A DNA stretch of 7,476 nt, from NCBI GenBank assembly GCA_964528095.1, contig CAZGSG010000290.1, positions 1 through 7,476 of the forward strand, read 5' to 3'. This document shows positions 1-6,637 of the stretch, in pieces (positions within the stretch are counted from its first letter, which is position 1; each line of letters opens with the position of its first letter). Both the position numbers and the translations under genes were made by a program. Below the pieces are notes generated by a model. It did not search any database. It worked only from the letters and a program-made list of their open reading frames with translations, and was not told the DNA's origin. Source of the DNA: CAZGSG01 sp964528095 (GTDB lineage: Bacteria; Bacteroidota; Bacteroidia; Chitinophagales; Chitinophagaceae).

Positions 1-1
1 A

Positions 2-73
2 CTGATCACCAACAAAGATATTGCCGATCTCACGGCCACTACGCGACAGTTGGTTGCAGACACAATCAAATAA
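2..73 (+). CDS. 3' end of an unidentified upstream gene (partial)
   Basis: An open frame enters from the left edge and ends at TAA 71-73, giving 23 visible residues that end in RQLVADTIK. The composition (Asp, Ala, Thr, Leu, Ile) looks like a normal soluble C-terminus or amphipathic helix. The frame starting at base 1 is open to 163 but reads as a His/Cys/Arg-rich string typical of an out-of-frame shadow, and the third frame stops at once. No family can be named from so short a piece. A small hairpin just downstream fits a gene end here. Confidence is limited by length. Confidence 0.45.
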   Translation: MITNKDIADLTATTRQLVADTIK

Positions 74-83
74 CATTCATCAC

Positions 84-102
84 TGCACTTATAGCAGGTG
101 CA
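84..102 (+). terminator. Possible weak terminator after the upstream gene
   Basis: TGCACTT (84-90) can pair with AGGTGCA (96-102), giving a 7-bp stem with one G-T pair and an ATAGC loop. It is followed by the T-rich stretch TTTATTACTTT. It begins 11 bases after the stop at 73, which is where an intrinsic terminator would sit. The stem is short and not very GC-rich, so termination would be modest. Confidence 0.35.
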
Positions 103-164
103 TTTATTACTTTGCTTATCAGCACATTCATACCAGGTTATGCTGTGTATGTAAGAATCTAACA

Positions 165-195
165 TTCGTAATGTTTTCGTAATGATTTAGTGATT
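165..195 (+). promoter_or_regulatory. Direct-repeat operator, 11-bp period (Pho-box-like)
   Basis: TTCGTAATG occurs perfectly at 165-173 and again at 176-184. A degenerate third copy, TTAGTGATT, lies at 187-195 with 6 of 9 bases matching. All copies are exactly 11 bp apart, so they lie on one face of the helix. TTTCGT appears once more at 196-201, 21 bp after the TTTCGT of copy two. Tandem repeats of 11 bp are the known architecture of sites for PhoB/OmpR-type winged-helix response regulators, the E. coli Pho box being the classic case. The array sits 32 bp upstream of a TAnnTTTG element and in front of a phosphodiesterase gene. The repeats are observed; the regulator assignment is inference. 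Confidence 0.5.
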
Positions 196-227
196 TTTCG
201 TTTACCTCCCTTGCTTAATTCCGCTAT

Positions 228-235
228 TACATTTG
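228..235 (+). promoter_or_regulatory. Bacteroidota-type -7 promoter element (TACATTTG)
   Basis: TACATTTG exactly matches the Bacteroidota primary-sigma -7 consensus TAnnTTTG. It would place the transcription start near 240 and leave a leader of about 45-50 bases before the ATG at 288. No good -33 element is found at the usual distance: the only nearby TTG (211-213) is 14 bp away, which is too close. A strong -7 without a -33, preceded by direct repeats, fits an activator-dependent promoter. Confidence 0.55.
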
Positions 236-287
236 CACCTCATTATGCCTTATTCATTTTTCAACACTTCAACAAAAGCTATAGCTT

Positions 288-1727
288 ATGCGGAAAAGCA
301 TTTGTATTCTTTCTATTATTTCCCTGTTTGTATCCCTTCGTTTACCGGTGATCGCCCAGCAGACAGGAGAAGGCGCGGAGAAAAGGTTGTCTAAATATGT
401 TGTATTGATCAGTATTGATGGACTACGGCCTGATTTTTATCTTGATGCCAGCTGGCCTACTCCCAATCTCCAGTTTCTTAAGAATAATGGAGCATATGCG
501 GAAGGAGTACGCGGTGTGTTTCCAACAGTGACCTATCCCTCGCATACAACCATTATCACAGGCGCAATGCCTGCCCGTCATGGAATATATTATAACACGA
601 TCTTTTCTGATACCGGTTCCACCGGAACCTGGTACAGAGAAGAAAAATTTATAAAAACGGAAACCTTATGGGATGCAGTTCGCAAGACAGGTATGACATC
701 TGCGTGTTTATCATGGCCGGTCTCTGTTGGCGCACCCATCGATTATAATGTTCCTGAATCCTGGGAAAATAACCGGGGCAATGGCGGCTCTATTAATCCG
801 AATGTAAGTCCCGCAGGACTTTTCGATGAAATACAGCAAAATGCAACAGGCAAACTTAGCTATGCACAGATGAACCTGAACAATCTTGCGATCGATGAAA
901 ATCTCAGCCGCATGGCTGCTTACCTCTTAAAAAAATACAAACCCAATTTCACGACTGTTCATATCGTTTGTGTTGATCATGCAGAACATTCCGTAGGGAG
1001 AAATGGTGAAGAAGTTAAAAAAGCCCTTGCTTCGGCCGATCATGCTGTGAGCAATATACTTGAAGCGATAGAAGCGGCAGGTATTTCGGACAGTACCACA
1101 CTGATCATTACCGGTGATCATGGATTTGTTGATATCAATACAAGCATATCACCTAATGTATTGCTGGCGCGCAATGGTCTTATAGATGAGGCCGGTGGAA
1201 AAAATAACTGGAAAGCCATGTTTCATAGCAGCGGCGGATCTGCATTCCTGCACCTGAAAAATAAAGCAGATACCAAAACACTTGCAAGAGTACAGGCCAT
1301 ACTCGATAGTTTACCAGCATCGGTTAAAAAACTATTCCGTATCGTCAGCAGGCAGGAAATGGATAAGATCGGAGCAGATCCCAATGCTGCACTGGCCATT
1401 GCCGGGATCGAGGGCGTATCCATATCAGGCGGAACCACAGGCGAATTCGTCAGGGCAGGCAGGGGCGGTACGCATGGATTTTTCCCTGACTTCCAGCATA
1501 TCCAAACAGGATTTATCGCTTATGGAGCAGGTATTAACCAGGGAACGGTCATTCCCCAAATGGGGCTTGAAGATATTGCTCCGATTATAGCAAGACTCTT
1601 AGCACTTCCTTTCAAAGCGCCCGATGGTATTTTATTGCCAGGCATCATTAAATCGTCAGGCCGCCGCGACCGGGAAAACAGACCTGTTATCAACGGCAAT
1701 ATCAATGCAACACCAGACTCAAAATAA
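288..1727 (+). CDS. Secreted alkaline phosphatase superfamily phosphodiesterase (NPP-like)
   Basis: A 479-residue enzyme of the type I phosphodiesterase/nucleotide pyrophosphatase family (alkaline phosphatase superfamily), predicted to hydrolyse phosphodiester or pyrophosphate bonds with two metal ions. Residues 1-23 form a signal peptide with likely cleavage near VIA/QQ, so it acts in the periplasm or outside the cell. Visible active-site motifs, in order: ISIDGLRPDF (metal ligand Asp44), FPTVTYPSHT (predicted nucleophile Thr82), VDHAEH (Asp230, His234), ITGDHGF (Asp277, His278) and GTHGF (His396). All six expected metal ligands are present. Ser85 stands where classical NPPs have Asn after the Phe-Pro, so it belongs to a different subgroup from the second NPP gene at 6638. 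The ATG at 288 gives the signal peptide directly. The leader lacks a clear Shine-Dalgarno, as is common in this phylum. It is the first gene of the cluster, 52 bp before the TonB receptor. The substrate cannot be read from the sequence. Confidence 0.9.
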   Translation: MRKSICILSIISLFVSLRLPVIAQQTGEGAEKRLSKYVVLISIDGLRPDFYLDASWPTPNLQFLKNNGAYAEGVRGVFPTVTYPSHTTIITGAMPARHGIYYNTIFSDTGSTGTWYREEKFIKTETLWDAVRKTGMTSACLSWPVSVGAPIDYNVPESWENNRGNGGSINPNVSPAGLFDEIQQNATGKLSYAQMNLNNLAIDENLSRMAAYLLKKYKPNFTTVHIVCVDHAEHSVGRNGEEVKKALASADHAVSNILEAIEAAGISDSTTLIITGDHGFVDINTSISPNVLLARNGLIDEAGGKNNWKAMFHSSGGSAFLHLKNKADTKTLARVQAILDSLPASVKKLFRIVSRQEMDKIGADPNAALAIAGIEGVSISGGTTGEFVRAGRGGTHGFFPDFQHIQTGFIAYGAGINQGTVIPQMGLEDIAPIIARLLALPFKAPDGILLPGIIKSSGRRDRENRPVINGNINATPDSK

Positions 1728-1779
1728 AAATGAAAAACCGACAAACATTTTAAATCACATTACACAAAAGACGCTGTTT

Positions 1780-4650
1780 ATGTTAAAGAAGACATCATTA
1801 TTTTTCCTGTTCTGTATTTTCCTGTTGCCACTGGCAATGAAAGCACAGCTGACCACAGGATCGGTTACGGGTACCGTAAAAGGACCAGATGGCTCACCGC
1901 TTGAAGGAGCCACTATCACACTTATACACCAGCCTTCAGGAACAAAATACCTGAGCCTTAGCCGGAAGGCAGGTTCCTTTACGCTGACTGGTCTGCGGAT
2001 CGGGGGCCCTTATAATTTAAAGATCGAGTTTATGGGCTTTGAACCGCAGATCATCAAGGATTTCAGAATTACATTGGGTGAACCATATGACGTTACAGTT
2101 TCGGTAAGCAATGAAAAAGTCAGAGAATTGACGGATGTGTCCGTTCGTTCAGTGAAGCGTAAGGCCGCTGCTGAAAAAAGCGGCGCCTCCACCGTTATTG
2201 ATTCAAGACAGTTGTCTACACTTCCAACCTTCTCCAGGAGCATCACTGATTTTACCAAACTCACTCCCCAGTCAAATGGAGGTAGCTCATTTGCGGGAAG
2301 AAGCGGATATTATAATAACCTGAAGATCGATGGAGCTAACCTGAATAATAGTTTCGGACTAAGCACAGATCCATTGCCAGGCGGTGGCGCAGAGCCTGTA
2401 TCACTCGACGCGTTTGATGAGGTATCAGTGAACATAGCGCCTGTTGATGTACGCCAGTCCGGATTTACCGGGGCGGGTATCAATGCTGTTACAAAAAGCG
2501 GTACCAACGAATTTCATGGAACTGCTTTTACTTTTTACCGTGATCAGTCATTCAATGGAAGAAAATCGGGTGATATAAAACTGGCGCCCGCATCAACGGC
2601 TTCCTCCAAAAAATCATTTGGATTTTCACTTGGCGGTCCGATCATTAAGAATAAACTCTTCTTTTTTATTAACGGAGAGTATGAGGTCAATTCCGGTTCA
2701 AGGATCACCAACTTTGTACCTCAGGGCAGTAAAGTTGCAGGTTCCCAGTCAAGCACCCCACTTGATTCAATGGCCAAACTTTCAAACTTCCTGAAAGAAA
2801 AATATGGTTATGATGCAGGTGAATATGAAAATTATCCTACTGCAACGAGGGATAATTATAAATATATCGCAAAAATAGACTGGAATATCAATAACCATCA
2901 TAAGCTCACAGGTAAGTACAATGATTTTGTAAGCAATGAAGATCCATCCTCTATCAACGGAACTTCTATCATCGGAGGCGGTGGATTTGCTCTCCCCGGT
3001 ACTACTTCTTTATTGTCCAGCTTGCCTAACAGCAGGTTGAGCAACCGTTCAATGGTGTTCGCGAATTCAGTATACGGATTCAAACATATTGTAAGATCGG
3101 GCACTTTAGAGTTAAATAGTAATTACAAGAATTTTTCTAACAGTGTTTTAGTGACCATGACCAAGATAAGAGATACAAGGGCCACCAATAGCGCTGACTT
3201 TCCTTTTGTAGAGATATTTGATGGCACTACCGTTGCTCACAACTATATGAGTTTTGGCTATGAGCCATATAGTTTTAATAATGATGTGATCAATAAAGTG
3301 TGGAGTGTTACTGACAACTTTAGCTATTATGCAGGTAAACACAGCATTACTGGTGGTATTACCTATGAAAGCCAGTTGGTAGGTAATATGTTCATGCCGG
3401 GTGCGCAGAGTTATTACGTGTATAATTCCCTGAATGACTTTACTACCAATAAAGCGCCGCTTTATTTTTCCTATGCCTATTCAATGGTGCCCGGGAAAAA
3501 AGCCGTGTATTCTGCAGAGTTGAAATATGGCCAGGCAGCTTTTTATGCACAGGATGAGATCAAGATCAATCCCAAAGTGAAATTAACGATCGGGTTGAGG
3601 GCAGACAAACCTGTTTATGTAGAGAAAGCGCTTGAAAATCCTGCTATCACGGCATTGGCCCTCCCTAATAAGAATGGCACCCTTACTCATTACGATGGCC
3701 AATGGCCTGTAGCAAGAGTCAATCTTTCCCCACGGGTGGGTATAAGATGGGATGCATTAGGAGATAAATCATTAATAGTAAGAGGCAGTACTGGCATATT
3801 TAATGGAATGGCTCCTTTTGTATGGCTCACCAATATGCCTACCAATTCAGGCATGTATCAGAACAGTGTGGCATTGAGGAATACTAATCCTGATGAAGCC
3901 GCTATTCTTTCAGGTATCAGTTTCAATCCTGCTGTGGATGCGTATGCTAACCTTTTTCCTCCGGTAGCAGGTGCTTCTATACCAAGTAATGTTGTACTGG
4001 TTGATCATAACTTTAAATTCCCCCAGATATTCCGTACGGACATCGCAATGGATAAAAACCTGGGCAATGGTTTTAGCTTTACCCTTGAGGGGCTGATCAC
4101 AAAAGACATTAACGCTATCCGTATGCGTAATGCCAATCTGAAAGACCCAACAGGCGTGGCCAGCGGTCCCGATACAAGACCCCGTTATATCTCTACATCT
4201 CCTTCTGATAAAAATATCTATCCTGGAGTAAGCAGCGCTGTAGTTGTTGAAAATACCAGCAAGGGTTACTCTTATGCACTCACAGCGCAATTGTCCAAAG
4301 CTTTTGCAAAAGGCTTTTATGGATCTCTTGCTTATACGTATACAGGTGCGAAAGACGTTACCGGTAACTCTGGCTCACAGGCATACTCTGTGTGGAACTC
4401 TAATGCAACAGTTGGAACAACCAATGACCTGGAGCTTAATCCTTCTTCATCCGTAGCCCGTCACAGGGTGATCAGCATGTTGTCTTACAGGCTGGAGTAT
4501 CTTTCACATGCTGCCACAACTTTTTCAGTGGTATATCAGGGATCACCAGGCGGCAATCTTACATACAGGCTTAATGGCGATATGAATGGCGATGGAAATA
4601 ACCAGGACCTTATGTTTGTACCTAATAAAGCAACCGATCTTAATTTTTAA
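1780..4650 (+). CDS. Oar-like TonB-dependent receptor, truncated by in-frame stop
   Basis: An outer-membrane active transporter of 956 residues up to a TAA at 4648-4650. The open frame reaches back to an ATG at 1624, but that overlaps the previous gene. The ATG at 1780 directly precedes a signal peptide (MLKKTSLFFLF..., cleavage near MKA/Q at residues 20-23), so it is the preferred start. Residues about 26-110 form a carboxypeptidase-regulatory-like beta domain (GSVTGTVKGPDGSPLEGATI). Residues about 130-245 form the plug, with LKIDGANLNN and NAVTKSGTNEFHG. The rest is an aromatic-rich beta barrel of the Oar-like class, not SusC, and no SusD gene is nearby. The TAA removes the last 148 residues, which continue in frame at 4651-5097; joined, they would give about 1105 residues, a normal family length. 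Without the final strands the barrel should not close or be recognised for insertion. It may be a recent pseudogene, a readthrough case or a sequencing error. The neighbours suggest a phosphorus-containing ligand, which is inference. Confidence 0.88.
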   Translation: MLKKTSLFFLFCIFLLPLAMKAQLTTGSVTGTVKGPDGSPLEGATITLIHQPSGTKYLSLSRKAGSFTLTGLRIGGPYNLKIEFMGFEPQIIKDFRITLGEPYDVTVSVSNEKVRELTDVSVRSVKRKAAAEKSGASTVIDSRQLSTLPTFSRSITDFTKLTPQSNGGSSFAGRSGYYNNLKIDGANLNNSFGLSTDPLPGGGAEPVSLDAFDEVSVNIAPVDVRQSGFTGAGINAVTKSGTNEFHGTAFTFYRDQSFNGRKSGDIKLAPASTASSKKSFGFSLGGPIIKNKLFFFINGEYEVNSGSRITNFVPQGSKVAGSQSSTPLDSMAKLSNFLKEKYGYDAGEYENYPTATRDNYKYIAKIDWNINNHHKLTGKYNDFVSNEDPSSINGTSIIGGGGFALPGTTSLLSSLPNSRLSNRSMVFANSVYGFKHIVRSGTLELNSNYKNFSNSVLVTMTKIRDTRATNSADFPFVEIFDGTTVAHNYMSFGYEPYSFNNDVINKVWSVTDNFSYYAGKHSITGGITYESQLVGNMFMPGAQSYYVYNSLNDFTTNKAPLYFSYAYSMVPGKKAVYSAELKYGQAAFYAQDEIKINPKVKLTIGLRADKPVYVEKALENPAITALALPNKNGTLTHYDGQWPVARVNLSPRVGIRWDALGDKSLIVRGSTGIFNGMAPFVWLTNMPTNSGMYQNSVALRNTNPDEAAILSGISFNPAVDAYANLFPPVAGASIPSNVVLVDHNFKFPQIFRTDIAMDKNLGNGFSFTLEGLITKDINAIRMRNANLKDPTGVASGPDTRPRYISTSPSDKNIYPGVSSAVVVENTSKGYSYALTAQLSKAFAKGFYGSLAYTYTGAKDVTGNSGSQAYSVWNSNATVGTTNDLELNPSSSVARHRVISMLSYRLEYLSHAATTFSVVYQGSPGGNLTYRLNGDMNGDGNNQDLMFVPNKATDLNF

Positions 4651-5097
4651 GCATATTCGGTTACTGTAAATGGCGCAACATTTAATTTTACTCCAGAGCA
4701 GCAGGCTGCCGCGCTTGAGAAATTTATCAATAACTCTCCATACCTAAGCAAGAGACGTGGAAAATACGCTGAAAGAAATGGTGGCACATCTCAATGGTCG
4801 AATAACCTGACGGCAAGGATCATGCAGGATATCTTCATCAAATCCGGCAAATCAAGGCATACATTACAGATCACCGCGGACTTTAACAGCTTTGCCAATC
4901 TTCTTAACAAATACTGGCCCGGCGGCAAGAGCACTACGACTACACAGCCCCTGGCATTCAGAAGTTTTAATGCCAACGGAGTACCGGTTTACCGTATGCA
5001 GAGCACAAATGGGGCATTGTTTACAGAACCTTTCCAGACAATTTACGGATCGGGCAGTACCTGGTCAATGCAATTGGGCGTACGATATATTTTTTAA
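4651..5097 (+). pseudogene. Severed C-terminal barrel segment of the TonB receptor
   Basis: The 149 codons after the TAA at 4648-4650 stay in the same frame, contain no further stop and end at TAA 5095-5097. They encode the expected end of an Oar-like receptor: a linker region with FTPEQQAAALEKFI, then YLSKRRGKYAERNG, then alternating strands ending in LGVRYIF. The terminal Phe after an aromatic-rich strand is the usual outer-membrane protein assembly signal. The first ATG inside the segment (4822) would give a 91-residue peptide without a signal sequence, so separate function is unlikely. The clean reading frame on both sides of the stop points to a single-base substitution rather than an indel. 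Intact coding character suggests the lesion is recent or not real. Confidence 0.85.
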
Positions 5098-5116
5098 TTA
5101 ACCAGCACAATCAAAC

Positions 5117-5623
5117 ATGAAAAAGATAGCATACTTATTATCCTCTATACTTATAATATCATTCGTTTCCTGCCAGAAGAACAATGACTATATAAAAGAA
5201 GAATTGGAAAAAGCATTGCCTACTATCCAGCTTACCAGCTTAGGTCTTGTGCAACAGGTGGGACCATTTGCACAATCCGATGTGATCCTGGTAACTTTTG
5301 GCGGAGCTATCAGCAAAGCCGATCCAGGTGCGTTCGATATGGCCTGGTATACCGCCCCGGCCTCGGGACCGGCTACCCTTGTAGACAGTGTTCATTTTAA
5401 TGGGTGGATAACACCGGCAAGCACTGCCAATGGAAACAATGCGATAGCCACCGAACTGATCCCGACCAGTTATCCGAACACAAGTATTATCACTGGTAAT
5501 CTTACACTGAAGCTGACGAAATTGCCAGCAGGGTCGAAGTCGTATACGCTTCGCCTGTATGCAAGGACCACCAGTAATAAAGTGGGTACGGTTTCTGTTT
5601 CGAAGTTCGTTACTATTAAATAA
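5117..5623 (+). CDS. Small lipoprotein of unknown function
   Basis: A 168-residue protein that I do not recognise. It starts with a lipoprotein signal peptide: MKK, a hydrophobic core, and the lipobox FVSC with Cys19 as the lipidated residue. The mature part (about 150 residues) is rich in Thr, Ser, Ala, Gly and Pro, has no other Cys, and shows alternating hydrophobic stretches (such as IITGNLTLKLTKL and SYTLRLYARTTSN), suggesting a single beta-sandwich domain. It begins only 19 bp after the end of the receptor frame and is followed by a strong hairpin, so it is probably the last gene of the first transcription unit. Its position suggests a surface or periplasmic accessory to the receptor, but it does not look like SusD and no ligand site is apparent. 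The residues after the Cys (QKNND) do not clearly match the acidic lipoprotein surface-export signal known in Bacteroidota, so its side of the membrane is open. Confidence 0.8.
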   Translation: MKKIAYLLSSILIISFVSCQKNNDYIKEELEKALPTIQLTSLGLVQQVGPFAQSDVILVTFGGAISKADPGAFDMAWYTAPASGPATLVDSVHFNGWITPASTANGNNAIATELIPTSYPNTSIITGNLTLKLTKLPAGSKSYTLRLYARTTSNKVGTVSVSKFVTIK

Positions 5624-5628
5624 TGTTT

Positions 5629-5661
5629 TTAAAGGGTATGCGTTGTTCGCATGCCCTTTAA
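5629..5661 (+). terminator. Strong intrinsic terminator hairpin
   Basis: TTAAAGGGTATGCG (5629-5642) pairs with CGCATGCCCTTTAA (5648-5661) over 14 positions, with a single G-T wobble and a TTGTT loop, followed by TTTATT. It starts six bases after the lipoprotein stop codon. It should end or reduce transcription before the GDPD gene, leaving the downstream genes to readthrough or to a promoter I cannot see. The ATG at 5651, which would extend the GDPD gene upstream, lies inside the right arm of this hairpin and is therefore an unlikely start. Confidence 0.8.
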
Positions 5662-5677
5662 TTTATTCCGAAAAAAA

Positions 5678-6610
5678 ATGAAGTATAGTCGTCAATTCAG
5701 CTGGCTCTTATTATTATTACTGGCTGTGCTTGTGGCAGGGGCGCAATCGACGCCAAACCTGCTGCAGTTTAAAACAACAGCGGAATTACAACGGTTTCTG
5801 GGCTATTCAAAGGAACGCATTCCTCTTATTAGCGCGCATCGTGGCGGACCACAAAAAGGATATCCTGAAAATGCGCTTGAAACATTTCAGCATAGCATTA
5901 TTTCTCAGCCGTTGATCATAGAATGCGATATCACATTGAGCAAAGATTCTGTACTGGTGTTGATGCATGATAACCGCCTCGACCGGACCAGTACGGGTAA
6001 AGGGCCTGTAGAAAATTATACCTACAATGAACTAAAAGAATTCAGGCTGAAAGACAATAATGGTGATACAACGGCTTTCCGTATTCCTAAACTGGATGAT
6101 GTTTTAGTATGGGGCAAAGGAAAGGTCATTTTTACACTGGATGTGAAGCGGGGTGTTCCCTATGCCAAAGTGATCGAAGCCGTGCGTCGTACAAAGGCAG
6201 AAGCCTGCTCTGTTATTATTACTTACAGCGCCGACCAGGCTGCAGAGGTATACCAACTTGCTCCGGACCTGATGATCTCCGCCTCGATCCAGAACAGGGA
6301 AGACCTGTTGCGCCTGAACAGTAAAGGTGTTCCTGATAACCGCTTGGTAGCTTTTATCGGGGTGCGTGAAGCAGATAAAGAATTATATGAACTGCTGCAT
6401 GAACACAGGATTCAGTGTATTCTTGGAGTAATGGGCAACCTGGACAGGCAGGCGCTTGCAAGAGGAGAAAAGACGTATGGCGAATTTATAGACAGGGGAG
6501 CGGATATTCTATCTTCGGACAGGGCGCAGGAAGCAGGGCAGGTGCTTCAGCAATACAGAAAAGACAATCAGTTACAGTCAAGGCATATCAAAGCTGGTAA
6601 ACCTGAATAA
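5678..6610 (+). CDS. Exported glycerophosphodiester phosphodiesterase family protein
   Basis: A 310-residue GDPD-family enzyme, expected to hydrolyse glycerophosphodiesters (deacylated phospholipids) to glycerol 3-phosphate and an alcohol. Residues 1-22 are a signal peptide with likely cleavage at AGA/Q, so it is periplasmic or secreted. The GDPD TIM-barrel motifs are present: SAHRGG (catalytic His54, Arg55), PENALETF (Glu64, Asn65), IECDI (Glu82 and Asp84, metal binding), LMHD (second catalytic His97), LDRTSTG, and FTLDVK (Asp155, Lys157). Many family members have Glu where Asp155 stands, a conservative change. The domain closes with GADILSSDR near 275-282. The start at 5678 is chosen because it places the signal peptide at the N-terminus; the in-frame ATG at 5651 adds nine residues encoded within the terminator hairpin. 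A 27-bp gap leads to the second NPP gene, so these two are probably co-transcribed. Confidence 0.9.
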   Translation: MKYSRQFSWLLLLLLAVLVAGAQSTPNLLQFKTTAELQRFLGYSKERIPLISAHRGGPQKGYPENALETFQHSIISQPLIIECDITLSKDSVLVLMHDNRLDRTSTGKGPVENYTYNELKEFRLKDNNGDTTAFRIPKLDDVLVWGKGKVIFTLDVKRGVPYAKVIEAVRRTKAEACSVIITYSADQAAEVYQLAPDLMISASIQNREDLLRLNSKGVPDNRLVAFIGVREADKELYELLHEHRIQCILGVMGNLDRQALARGEKTYGEFIDRGADILSSDRAQEAGQVLQQYRKDNQLQSRHIKAGKPE

Positions 6611-6624
6611 TTATACACACATAA

Positions 6625-6630
6625 AGGAAG
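6625..6630 (+). promoter_or_regulatory. Ribosome binding site of the second NPP gene
   Basis: AGGAAG within AAAGGAAG lies seven bases before the ATG at 6638. It is the clearest Shine-Dalgarno-like sequence in the window, where the other genes have A-rich or unremarkable leaders. It supports the start choice for the gene at 6638 and suggests efficient translation in the GDPD-NPP pair. Confidence 0.55.
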
Positions 6631-6637
6631 CGATACA

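Noticed and set aside
1..163. Open frame from base 1 to 163 as the upstream gene
   Set aside because: Its translation starts with an unusual His/Cys/Arg-rich run, while the adjacent frame ending at 73 has normal composition and a hairpin right after its stop.
161..175. AACATT-CGT-AATGTT perfect 6-bp inverted repeat as a terminator
   Set aside because: The stem is AT-rich with a 3-base loop, and it overlaps the better-supported 11-bp direct repeats; it is probably incidental to them.
1624..1779. In-frame upstream extension of the TonB receptor from the ATG at 1624
   Set aside because: It overlaps the end of the preceding phosphodiesterase by about 100 bp in another frame and would bury the obvious signal peptide that starts at 1780.
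3910..4290. 126-residue reading frame on the minus strand
   Set aside because: It is antisense to the receptor barrel, is rich in Cys, His and Arg, and has no leader; a shadow.
4822..5097. Separate 91-residue gene starting at ATG 4822
   Set aside because: It is in frame with the truncated receptor, has no signal peptide, and its content is the receptor's own C-terminal barrel strands.
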